Origin: Hemibagrus wyckioides
Taxonomy: Eukaryota; Chordata; Actinopteri; Siluriformes; Bagridae
Direction: 5' to 3'
Assembly: GCF_019097595.1 (NCBI RefSeq)
Contig: NC_080715.1
Location: 2,967,073 to 3,031,072 of the forward strand
DNA: 64,000 nt
Made by a program: the position numbers and the translations under genes. Below are positions 46,470 to 56,404 of this stretch, in pieces; the first letter of the stretch is position 1; each line of letters starts with the position of its first letter. Under the pieces are notes generated by a model. The model did no database searches, was not told the origin of the DNA, and saw only the letters and a program-made list of their open reading frames with translations.

Positions 46470-46627
46470 AATCAGCAAGTGTGAAAAAAGCTTTAGCAAA
46501 GGCCAGGGTGACAAAGTTCAGGGAAAAATTCTACAGAAACCCAGAACTGCTGGAGGAGTACAGAAGAGGGAGGTTAGGAGAGAGAGAGAGAGAGAGGATA
46601 GGTTTGGAGATGTTACAGCAGGTGTAA
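46467..46627 (+). pseudogene. Possible exon of a basic helical transposon-type protein
   Basis: After TTCATTGTAG the frame reads SVKKALAKARVTKFREKFYRNPELLEEYRR, a Lys/Arg-rich helical motif seen in many fish transposon-related uncharacterised proteins. It then passes into a GAGA repeat (RERERER) and stops. A second short exon-like block with AG and GT borders (47122-47144, QKRKQT) keeps the same basic character. Family is not known to me. Confidence 0.3.
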
Positions 46628-46673
46628 TTAGCAATAAACACCCTAAAGTGTTAGGAAATGTACATGAGAGTAC

Positions 46674-46693
46674 ACACACACACACACACACAC
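46674..46693. repeat. (CA)n microsatellite
   Basis: About 10 CA units. Confidence 0.9.
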
Positions 46694-46997
46694 CCCTTTA
46701 GCCACTACTATAACAGAACTTTGGTGCTGGATTGAGTGTACTGGTCATACTGGGGGAAATTCCCACCCCACTAATGCATGTAGGTCATGTGATTCTGACA
46801 GCAGTGACAGCAGCCTAATAAATTTGCTGCACAATTTTGTTATAATTTAGTAATTTAATTACATAATAAATAAACAGTTATTTGTTCTTCTGTTATTAAT
46901 TTGTTTGTTTTATTTTCTTGTTTACTTTATTTTTCAATTCATTTCAAAGATTAAAATTAAGCTCTACCCCACCCCACAACTTCAGGCCCAGTATAGA

Positions 46998-47024
<27 letters not shown>
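46998..47024. repeat. (CA)n microsatellite
   Basis: About 13 CA units. Confidence 0.92.
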
Positions 47025-47029
<5 letters not shown>

Positions 47030-47149
47030 AGCATCAAGTCTATACTATTTGATGTATACATAAAATGTTTTTCCCCATGTTATGAGACTAATTTAATGTA
47101 ATGCTTGCTTTCCGCTTTCAGGAATCAAAAACGAAAACAAACTGGTAAG

Positions 47150-48454
47150 AGCTAACTAAGAAGCAACATGAAAAGAAAAAAAGACAGTGGTCAGTTATTT
47201 TTTAGTGCCATGGTAAAATGGTTCATGGTTTTTAGGTAAACGTTTGTCCTGTTTATTCCTGTTTTAATGTTTTTCTTAATTTTTTTTTTTTGGCTTTTGT
47301 ATTTTCGAAGCACTGGACAATAAAACGTTTTGAACTTGAACGCATGATTGTGCAAATATTATCTGTTTCTTTCTGCATTATCTCAGACTAGTATACAAGT
47401 CTCAGTATAAATCTCAGACTAGTATACTTATCATCACCGAAATAATTAACCTCATTCCCGAAACCGATGTTTATTAGATGTTAATTTAAATAGAAATATA
47501 GCACTTTGATTTTAAATGCATGTGCAGAATCTTAAAATGATGTTCTCTCAGGTTGGTCACGTCATTTTGAAAAAATGTCAGGTTTCTTCAAAATATATAT
47601 TAAAAAATATGGTTGTAAATTGTGTACTGTGTTGCAGTAATGAGAGAAATCAGTCAAAATTTAAAAAACTGTTAAATTAAAAATAAATATTATTTCAGAA
47701 CTTCAAGTAACTGTGCATGACTATTAATAATCCATTTGTAAAACTGTGAAAATGTATTTGCTTTTCTATCAGTGTTGATGTTTTCACAGTGTTGCAATAA
47801 TGAGATTTTTTAGGACTTATTTTGGAAATTATGTTCAAAAAGGTGTTAAATGGTAAAAGTTTTTAAATTAATGTTCACAAATAGCAGGTTGGCTAGAATT
47901 ACATTTACATGACATTAACTTCATCATTTGGCAAACACACTTTCATCCAAAGCAATTACAATAGTTAAAATCAAACCAACAAACGAGCAACAATATGTAA
48001 GTGCTGTGCAATTCAATGTTGTGTATCTCTTGTTGTCCCTTTTTTAAAGTGTAAGCCAATTTTATATTTGTCTGGGATGTGGTAGAATAGATGGTGTATT
48101 ACTAGTGAGTTTTTGAGGGTTCATTTAGGCCTATTTATTCATTTATAATTTGTCTGGTAGTCTACCTGTTACATCAGCTAATAAGCTTAGCCTACACGAT
48201 TAGCAGTCTGGTTGGAGTGTGTGGCCCACCATTTGGAAGGTTTGATGGGTATTTTCAGGTTGTCACAGTTCTCAGTCGTGTCAGATGTACACATAACAGA
48301 AGAAAAACAGAGATTAGTTGAAGTAATGAGAAAAAGACGTCCTACTTGACAAGATGAACAACAGTTTAACTGTTTAGCCAAAACGTCACGACCCAACAGA
48401 TGTTGGTGAGGATGGAATAACAACAAATCTGGGATTAAAAGAAAGAATTTCTTC
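47150..48454. other. No gene; possible retroelement 3' end at about 47310-47345
   Basis: CACTGGACAATAAAACG then TTTTGAACTTGAACGC looks like a retroelement 3' end with poly(A) signal. GTGTTGCAGTAATGAGAG (47631) and GTGTTGCAATAATGAGAT (47791) form an imperfect direct repeat. No coding signal. Confidence 0.35.
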
Positions 48455-48540
48455 CTTTGACTCTGTACGGCACCAACTGTATATGGTTGAAATGACAATA
48501 AAAGCTTTTTGACTCTTGACTCCTGACTTGACTCATTGAG
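48455..48540 (+). repeat. L2-type LINE 3' tail
   Basis: GGTTGAAATGACAATAAAAG followed by CTTTTTGACTCTTGACTCC matches the 3' end of the L2 copy at 56405 (minus strand), including the terminal short tandem unit. Only the tail is present. Confidence 0.7.
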
Positions 48541-49258
48541 TTATAAGGGTTATCAGGCCATCTTCAAACAACTTGCAAATCCTCACCATTTTACAGTGAG
48601 ATCATTTACACATGGAGCATCACGGGGAATTTGGAGGCCAAGTCAACAGTGTTTCCTTTCCTTACAATGTGGCTGTTTTAATTTTCCTCCTAGAAGAGGC
48701 CACTCTCATTAGGAAATATCCCAGGATGCCCTAACTTCAGGATGGCATTGAGTCTGTGTTACCTTCTGGCTCAACGTTTTAGTTATGCGGTCATACAGTA
48801 ACTAGCTACTCTGCACACAATCTATACTGTCATACATGATGCTGGAAATTAACCAGTGGTCCACATGATGTAATAGAAAACATTATACATCATACACACT
48901 TCCTGATATCCATTGTTTGTCTTTGGTTGATGTCCAGGAGTTAGCATGGTCACTCTGACACTCTGCAGCTCCATATGCAGTGAGCTGTGCTGCTCTGTGT
49001 GATCTGAATCCTTTCTATCAGAAACACCAGTTACTTATTCAGCAGTTTGTGTTGCAGTAGATCTTCTGTGGGATCGAACCTGATGGCTATAGCCTGTACT
49101 CTCCATTAGACACAAGCAGCTTTAACAAATTAAACCATGACCTAACTGACTTCCTGTCCACCCCTCCCCCACTCTTCTCTTTCATTTCCTTTACTATGAA
49201 GCTCCTACACTCCACGTCAAAATCTAATGACCTTACTACATGACATTGTATACTCACA

Positions 49259-49298
<40 letters not shown>

Positions 49299-49569
49299 CT
49301 TCATATTTGATCTCATATCATTCACATGATGTCAGATATTTGGATGTCACATTTTATAATGTCATGAAGTTAGAAAATGGCATCGTTTTAGTCACGTGGA
49401 AAACGTATTATTTATTATTATATACAATAAAATATATTTTCTTTATTAAATGATAATATTGATGATAATCATTATTAAATGTTTTAGTTATTGTGACTAT
49501 TTTTATACTTCTTTTCAAAGCTACAAAAACAATAATGTTCTCATTGTGTGAATAATTAGGCACATTTAA

Positions 49570-49606
<37 letters not shown>

Positions 49607-49707
49607 CTCTGTGTATTGGGTGATGTGTGATCTGATCTGAGATCTGAGTTTGAACTCCACAGAATTAATGTTAACTCCAAGAAAGCTGCACTTATTTAAT
49701 TTTATTA

Positions 49708-49741
<34 letters not shown>

Positions 49742-49981
49742 GACTGTTTCTATGGAAACAATGAGAATCAGTGCATTAATATAAACCTGCACTACTGTCA
49801 GAGCTGCTGTTATAGAAAACTAATCAACACCTTCTGACCAATCAGAGTCCAGAATTCAACTGTGACATAATACAGTTTAATAGCTACAACAGTCTGCATC
49901 TGATACTAGATATAAAAGTGTCAAATATTTTCTTATTGAACATTTAATCACAGAACTAAATGCAGAAATGTTTTCACACAG
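48541..49981. other. Upstream region of the chemokine exons; microsatellites only
   Basis: (CA)n at 49258-49292, (ATT)n at 49573-49606 and 49703-49741. TTCTGACCAATCAGAG (about 49830-49846) is a dispersed fish repeat motif. The signal-peptide exon of the chemokine should lie here, but I could not identify it with confidence. Confidence 0.45.
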
Positions 49982-50413
49982 ATGCAAAAGGACCAGATCA
50001 GTGCTGTTTCAGATTTCAGAAAAAAACAATCCCTGTAAGAGTCATTACAGCGTATGAAAAAACAGATATTCAGTGTGAAAAACCTGGAGTCATGTAAGTT
50101 TCTTAATTTTTTTCTAATTATTTTTAATAAATAAAAAAGTTAGTATTTTCTTGTCTATGGTTTCTTTATGGTTGTGTGTAACCGAATCTAACTTTATATT
50201 ATCTTGGAGGTTTGGGGCGTGTCAGAGTGTCTGATTTTCTGATTTTATTGCAGTTTCACACTGATGTAAATCTTCTCTCTCCTCTGCAGCTTTACCCTGA
50301 AGAACGGTCATCAGCTGTGTGCAGATCCCAGTGTCGAGTGGGTGAAGGATCACATGAACACAATTAACCAGCGTCTGTTTAACAACCTGACCAATTCTAC
50401 AGAGAGTGTTTAA
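49982..50413 (+). CDS. CC chemokine, exons 2 and 3 (exon 1 not found)
   Basis: Chemokines are secreted attractants for leukocytes that act through G-protein-coupled receptors. Exon 2 (49982-50093) follows TTTTCACACAG and encodes DAKGPDQCCFRFQKKTIPVR, VITAYEKTDIQC and EKPGV, and a GTAAGT donor follows. Exon 3 (50290-50413) follows CTCTGCAG and encodes IFTLKNGHQLCADPSVEWVK then DHMNTINQRLFNNLTNSTES and V before TAA. The adjacent CC pair, the third and fourth Cys at the right spacing, the C-A-D-P-x3-W-V box and the C-terminal helix are diagnostic. Intron phases agree, giving an uninterrupted reading. NLT and NST are possible N-glycosylation sites in the tail. The signal-peptide exon is missing, so it may lie upstream or be lost. 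Confidence 0.88.
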
Positions 50414-50524
50414 ATCCTCTCTCAGGTTCTCTGTGGGCATCTATTCTCTTACCTGTTCTGCCTTCAAAATCATTAGAGCTGAAACTTAGGTTCAAACCTG
50501 TTTTCAACAATAAGGGAAACTTGA

Positions 50525-50835
50525 GGGGCAGCCCTCTCCACTTGGTACCAGTTTTTCATTTTGTTATTCTGCTGTACTGTGGTGGCCACTCCTTGAGGCC
50601 TACTTATTATTTCTAGTCCTGAAGACATATATCAGAAAGTACAATGCAAAGTGTTGGATGCAGTGGTGTTAAGCCACCATTGGACTCTAGAGCAGTGGAC
50701 ACGTGTTCTCTGGAGTAAGTAATCACGCTTCTCTGTCTGGCAATCTGATGGATGAGTCTGGGTTTGGCGGTTGCCAGGAGAAGGGTATTTACCTGACTGC
50801 ACTGTGCAAAATGTAAAGTCTGGTGGATTATGCTG
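50525..50835 (+). mobile_element. Tc1-like fragment of the same subfamily as 2085-3476
   Basis: It matches the reverse complement of about 2630-2930, including the 144-bp internal insertion (GGTACCAGTTTTTCATTTTG through AGTACAATGCAAAGTG) and the CAGTGGTGTTAAGCCACC lesion. TIRs are absent. Both copies therefore share an already broken ancestor. Confidence 0.88.
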
Positions 50836-50997
50836 TGGGTATGGAAGTATAATAGTGCCAAAATTCCAGAAATAAAATAGCATATTGAATCACATGACCT
50901 GAATAAAAACTTGTCACAAAAAAGAAGTTTGAAATTTTCTGTTTTGCAATTTGATCTGAATGAAAAAATCCTTACAGCATTTCCAAAAAAATACAAC

Positions 50998-52515
50998 TTT
51001 CATTATTTTTCAACCTCAAATTCAGGTTGAAAAAATTCAGGCATTAATATTCAGGTCGACAAAATACGAGCCTTTAAATTCAGGTTGACAAATTCAGGTC
51101 GAAAAAATTCAGGCTTTAACATCCGGGCTATTACAGGAAGAGCAATGGATTGCAGATTTCTGGGCCCATGTTGCTGTGCACTTTAAAGTGTGCATCCTGC
51201 TCCCTGTGCAGTTTACTTGGAGGGGAATCACTTGCCGATTGGAACGCAGCTCTTGTAATGAATCTGCAGCGGAGAAACGGTTCTGAGGAAGATTGCAAAG
51301 GAATTGCGGGCTGTGAAGACAATGGACCAGGGGGTAAGTTAGTGTTATTAACTAACAGGGTAGTACGAGTTATTTTAATCTAATATCAGCCTAAAAAAAG
51401 AACGTAACTGCACTTATTGACTACCATTGTGCCGAAGACACAAAAAAGACAAAAAAAAATTAACAGTACACTAAAATGACTCCTACTGTCCTGTCAATTA
51501 ATAATCCTGGATACTAGATAAAACTAATTTAACTTACCCCTTGGTCAATTGCAGGGGTGTTTCTAGGATTTGAAAACATCAGGGACTGAGTGTGAAACAT
51601 CAGGGGATAATTAGGGAGAGAGGTTAAACAAGAATAACACGATTTGTAAGGGCATTTTTATGTAATATGGTTTAATAATAGACACAAACAGTACGCAACT
51701 TTAGAAAATTTCATTCAGTCTTTTTTCTGACTCCTCCCATAATTTTGGAGTCTTGCTACTAAAACGGAGCTCATTTAATTCATTACATTTTCTCTCTCTC
51801 ACAGGTATACCATGTAATATCTCTTTTACAGCTTGTGTGTGAAGCAGTGTCAGGTAGGTCCTTTTTTTATTATTTTACAATAATCTATATTATACTTCAA
51901 CCTCTTATTTCATTCCTCATTTATGCTGCACTACTGGATGTATTAGTCTTTGTTTCTTTTTTTTTCAGCCTCTCTTCTCTCCTCTCTCATTCTCTCATCT
52001 GTCTTGCTGCTTATATCTTGTCTACTTCATGCTCTTGGTGACTTTTCTATCCTATTTCTTTGAGGGTGGAATCATCAGAGAGTATCTCCGTGACTGGACT
52101 TGAGCAAAACGGTCAATTACCACAGTAGTATTTATAGTACTGAGAATTCCTTTTTCAACTGACAGAACAGCCAAAGCAACGGCCCTTGGTCCATTGTCTT
52201 CACAGCCCGCAACCCTTGTGCAATGTTCCTCAGAGCCGTTTCTCCGCTGCAGGTTAATTACAAGAGCCTTGTTCCAATTGCCAAGTGATTCCCTGCAAAG
52301 TAAACTGCACAGGGAGCAGGATGCACACTTTAAAGTGCCCTGCGACACGGGCCCGAGACATCAGCAATCCATTGTTCTTCCTGTAATAGCCCAGATGTTA
52401 AGACCTGAATTTTATCATCCTGAATTTGTCAACCTAAATTTGAAGGCTTGTATTTTGTCAACCTGAATATTAATACCTGAATTTTTTTCAACCTGAATTT
52501 TGATACTTAATTTTT
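50998..52515. mobile_element. Fold-back-like element with ~340-bp inverted arms
   Basis: The left arm, about 50998-51335, matches the reverse complement of about 52170-52515 at roughly 85 percent by eye, around an 830-bp centre. Each arm's outer part is built of short units like AATTCAGGTTGACAAA and its inner part is GC-richer (CTCCCTGTGCAGTTTACTT, GCAGCGGAGAAACGG). The first unit forms its own hairpin (TTTTTCAACCT and AGGTTGAAAAA). The centre has no transposase. Transposon class and exact ends are not known. Confidence 0.65.
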
Positions 52516-52623
52516 AACGGGCATCGGCAAGCAGTTGTATATGCCTCGCCATTAGGGTCATAATGACTGGAGTTCTCGCGAATGATTGTGTAATAACATA
52601 ATCAACGCAGCAAACATTGCAAG

Positions 52624-52862
52624 GTGGGGCCCATGTGGGCCCCATATGGGCTTGAAACCCAGATGGGTTTGTCCGCAGGTTCCACGTGGGCCCCCTCTAA
52701 ATTAGCCCATATGAATCCCACATATATTCTGACTGGGGCAAATGTGGGGCCCAACTGGGCAACCTACATGAGGCCCATATTGGTCCCACTTTGTGAAGCC
52801 CGTGTGGTATATACAAGGGCCCATTATAGGTTTATCAGTGGGTACTGGACTGGCCCCACATG
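52624..52862. repeat. Degenerate GGGCCCATATGGGC-type palindromic repeat
   Basis: Repeated words GGGCCCATGTGGGCCCC, CATATGGGC, GGTTTGTCC, GTGGGGCCCAACTGGGC, AGGCCCATATTGG and CCCCACATGGGGG fill about 240 bp, followed by a TG repeat. The units are about 20-25 bp and largely self-complementary. Confidence 0.6.
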
Positions 52863-52899
52863 GGGGTGTGTGTGTGTGTGTATATGTGTTTTGAGGCAT

Positions 52900-53595
52900 C
52901 TCAACTGGACAGTATAATTATTTATATTCAAACAGTTTTGTGCTTAATTCTTATTTTTAATTTACCTGTGATTTTTACATTCTGGTGCTATCCCAAACAT
53001 TTTTTTTTAAGTGATAAAAGCAACATCAGGATTTTACTTTGGTAAATGTCTAAATGTAAGAGTCTATAAAGAAAAAAGATGAAAAAGGTGAAATTTTAAA
53101 AATCAGGTTCTGATAAGGTTCTGTATATCAAATACTTTATTGTCATCTTTATTATCTGACACATTCAATCAAAATTTTCGGGGTTTGGTAAAATGTTGAT
53201 CAACATTAACAGTAAATCTCAAGTATAATACTTTACCAGCATCTGGTTTTATATAACCAATGGTACATAATACTTGGGGAAAAAGAAATAAACAGTCAAA
53301 AGTCAAAGTGATATTTCTCCCAAAAATGAAAATTCTGTCATCATCTCACTTGCATGTCGCTCCAAACCCTTAAGAAATTAATTTATTTTCAGAACACAAA
53401 TGAAGACATTTTTAATGAAATCTGAGATTTCAGTCCTTCTGCTGAAAGTCTATTTCCCCAAAATCAAGAAGTTTAATCACAGTCTTCTGAAAAGACATGA
53501 TCACTTTATCCGATAGATTTAATTAAGGTTTTATTCACATACAGTACTTCTTGCACTTGATGCATGCATATTGTGTTTTTCTGTTCATCTTGGGT
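52900..53595. other. No gene recognised
   Basis: AT-rich anonymous sequence before the piggyBac remnant. Confidence 0.45.
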
Positions 53596-54593
53596 CAACA
53601 CACTTCACAGCGCTTCTTTTTGTTGTTTGATGGCTGCAACCTAGAATACTGAGAAGATCAGCAATTTTACTTAACACCTAACATTTACACCTCACTCTCG
53701 CAAGGCATGAGTGTCAGCAGCATCACACACTTACTTCAGGCAATGCAAATTGTGGTTCTGTAGGTCGGTTTGATGGGGCACCAGCATTCTCCTCGTGAAT
53801 CCTTCTCATGATGGCTGCTGAGGCTGGGGTTCTTGGAACATGTTGTCTTCTCATGTGGATTTGAGGTCTCACCACTGCCTTTCCCAGTTCCTCAAGAAAG
53901 AGTTGTCTCCTCTGGAGCTTCCCTCTGTTCCACTCTGGGTTCAGTGCCATCAATGACAAAGGCGTTATACGCTGAGATGTCCAATATGTCAAAGAATATC
54001 ACAATTGACCAATGTAGGGTCCTCCTTTTGCAGCTGTAGGCAGTCACCAGCTTGTCCATGTTGTCCACCTTTCTTTTTGTGGTATTATAATCCATCATGA
54101 TCTCTGGTTTTTGATGCTCCTGGCCACAGATTATCCCATCCCTGTGCAGCATACTCATAAGTACCACATTCTTGCCTTTCTTTGGCCAATAGGATACCAG
54201 GGATGTGTCAGCCATGTACACAAACTTGGAAAAGTTGACAGGCCTGTTCTTTGTAGTCAGCAGTTGGGGTGGGAGCTCAGACTTGTTTTTCATAGCATTC
54301 CCACCATGGTCAGCTTCCTCTTTAGGAGTTCCTGTCCCAGTTTGTGTGAGGTTAAAAAAAATTGTCGCATGTGTCCACTGAGTCATGTTCAGGACAACTG
54401 TCCTAGGGGCTCCTCCATCAGGTTTCCCTGTGTAGACTTGTAAGTTCCAATCATATGAGGAAGTGGCATCACAGGCAGCCCAGATCTTTATACCATATTT
54501 TGCAAGTTTAGATGGTATATACTGCCTAAAGGTGCAACGGCCCCTAAATGGCATCAGCTGCTCATCAATGGTGACTCTCTCTCTCTCACACAC
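53596..54593 (-). pseudogene. piggyBac-type transposase, 5' truncated and frameshifted
   Basis: piggyBac transposases cut and paste DNA at TTAA with three catalytic Asp residues. The frame begins with VTIDEQLMPFRGRCTFRQYI (first Asp) and PSKLAKYGIKIWAACDATSS, then MQVYTGK-like and ELPPQLLTTKNRPVNFSKFV, VLMSMLHRD, and MMDYNTTKRKVDNMDKL (third Asp region). The segment with the second Asp (usually CDNFFTS) is garbled at about 54350. A frameshift near 53990 leads to NPEWNRGKLQRRQLFLEELG. The Cys-rich C-terminal finger stops after KKRCEVC at about 53600. The N-terminal part is absent beyond a CA/CT repeat at about 54570-54598. Confidence 0.88.
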
Positions 54594-54599
54594 ACACAG

Positions 54600-55010
54600 A
54601 AACAGCAGGCCCAGGCAGGAGGAGGACAGTGTAGGTAAACAGGACCTACAAGTTCCACATTTGTATTAGCCTCTGCCCAAACATCCTGTATGTAATATAA
54701 ATGTGTAGGGGGATGTACAGTGTGTGGTCATTGAAAATGTGTTCTGATATATGATCTTCACAGAAAATGACCCAAGGCAAATCATTTGATAAAAAATGAA
54801 AACACCATACAAGGGTTAAATGACTTTTGTCATTCACATTGGAATTGATTATAAACTCTGTGTAAGAATTTCTTTCTGTTTCTGTATCAATAGCTAAACA
54901 GTCTGAATAATGTAGTATCTGTAAAATGTACACTATAGTGTTCTGCTGGTTCTTGCCAACTTTCAGTTCTTCACAATGAGATAAAGTTCATTCTTTTGAT
55001 ATTTTTGTTA
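54600..55010. other. No gene recognised
   Basis: Anonymous AT-rich sequence between the piggyBac remnant and a solo LTR. Confidence 0.45.
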
Positions 55011-55015
55011 CTATT

Positions 55016-55457
55016 TGTCACATCCAGACGCCCCCACCCTGTGCGGGGCTTGAACCCAGACTTCCGTGGTGGTGCGTGCACCGGCACGCCATAGAGACAG
55101 ACCCATACGCAGGATACCACGAGGTACTGCTTTATTGACATAGACAGACAAACATGAGGAAGATGAACCTAATCACTAGACTAACACAACACTAACTAAA
55201 CTAAAACAAACAAAACCTCTAACATAAATTCCACCATGACTTTAACCAGAACATGGAACATTCAACAATGCCAGGTACGCAAGGATCCCTATTTATAGGG
55301 CTACACATTAAGGTTAATTGGGAACAGGTGACACAACAGAGTAGGAGAACAATGGGAAAGGCATGGCACAAAATACAAACAAAGAAGCAGGCTTCCAAGG
55401 TTCACCTGTCAGGGCCCTCTCCGGGCGTGGCAGGGAACTGTCCAGCTGTTCATGACA
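55016..55457. mobile_element. Solo LTR (442 bp) with CTATT target duplication
   Basis: TGTCACATCCAGACG to CTGTTCATGACA, so the ends are TGTCA/TGACA. CTATT flanks it at 55011-55015 and 55458-55462. CGGGGCTTGAACCCAG at about 55057 and ACAGGTGACACAAC at about 55325 resemble other fish gypsy LTRs. No coding region is attached. Confidence 0.8.
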
Positions 55458-55467
55458 CTATTATTAT

Positions 55468-55558
55468 TTCTTCTTCTTCTTCTTCTTCTTCTTCTTCTTC
55501 TTCCTCCTCCTAGACACAAAATCATCAGGGACTCTCACACACACACACACACACACAC
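55468..55558. repeat. (TTC)n and (CA)n microsatellites
   Basis: TTC units at 55468-55505 and CA units at 55536-55558. Confidence 0.95.
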
Positions 55559-55672
55559 TTTGTCTGTTTTAATAAAAAAAAAAAGGCAATGGATCATTGG
55601 ATCATGTAGAAGCCAAAAGAATCATCATCATAGGTCAAATCTTCAATGAATAGAGACTGAATCACCTGTCTA

Positions 55673-55673
55673 G

Positions 55674-55711
<38 letters not shown>

Positions 55712-55714
55712 AAG
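55673..55714. repeat. (TG)n-(GA)n microsatellite
   Basis: TG units run straight into GA units. Confidence 0.95.
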
Positions 55715-55719
55715 AGCCT

Positions 55720-56404
55720 CAAGTGGTGGCCTGGTGCAGAAAATATTACCATGACCTCAGACATTATTCTTTTGAAACACTTTCTGGGCTGAGAAGTCGA
55801 GGGACTTTTGGGGATACATTTTAAATGGGGATGAGTCCATGTGAAATACCATTCCTGCAGCATTCTAAAAATATCTGCTGTTATAATAGCTCTCTGACTA
55901 AAAGTTCTCAGCTAGGTAAACTACAATAATATACATTTTAAGTCTAAAGTCACAGGATTTTCGCCATTTTATCTTCTGTTCGGAAGGTCTCCAAGACTAC
56001 CTGTGGATCTATTGTTTGGCTTGACCCTTGAATCATGAACTACTGACCACAAAGAGATGTTAGGAAATGGAAGGAAGAAATGCAGGAAGCATTCTGTTAG
56101 AATTTTCAAACTCACTCAGAGAAAATCCTGAGTCACGCTGCTGCCGCTGCCTCTAGAGCTGAATTTAGGGAAGAGATGCTACAGAACCACGCAGAGACAG
56201 TGATCGAATAGCAGAACTCTTTGAAATTTAATGAGATAAACAGGGAGTATTTATACAGAAGAAAGTTATAATCTTTATTATTATCTATAGCTAAACAAAA
56301 GACGTCGGCAGAAACAGACGTGGTGGTTGACGTGTTCACTGGCAGTTTTGTTAGTTTATTATGAAAAGGCCTATCTAAGATACGGAAGAAGGAACTGTCA
56401 CTGA
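55720..56404. other. No gene recognised
   Basis: Anonymous sequence up to the L2 tail. Confidence 0.45.

Noticed and set aside
48920..49015. Chemokine exon 1 candidate starting at the ATG near 48945
   Set aside because: It gives a short Cys-rich peptide with an early stop and no signal-peptide profile. Phase and distance to exon 2 do not support it.
50998..52515. CRISPR-like or satellite array made of AATTCAGGTTGA units
   Set aside because: Unit spacing is irregular, units occur inverted at both sides of a unique centre, and the host is a vertebrate. A transposon with inverted arms fits better.
53723..53992. A separate gene in the frame beside the piggyBac remnant
   Set aside because: It contains the C-terminal part of the same transposase in another frame, so it is a frameshift, not a gene.
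55452..55649. Leu- and Ser-rich open frames
   Set aside because: They are translations of the TTC and CA microsatellites.
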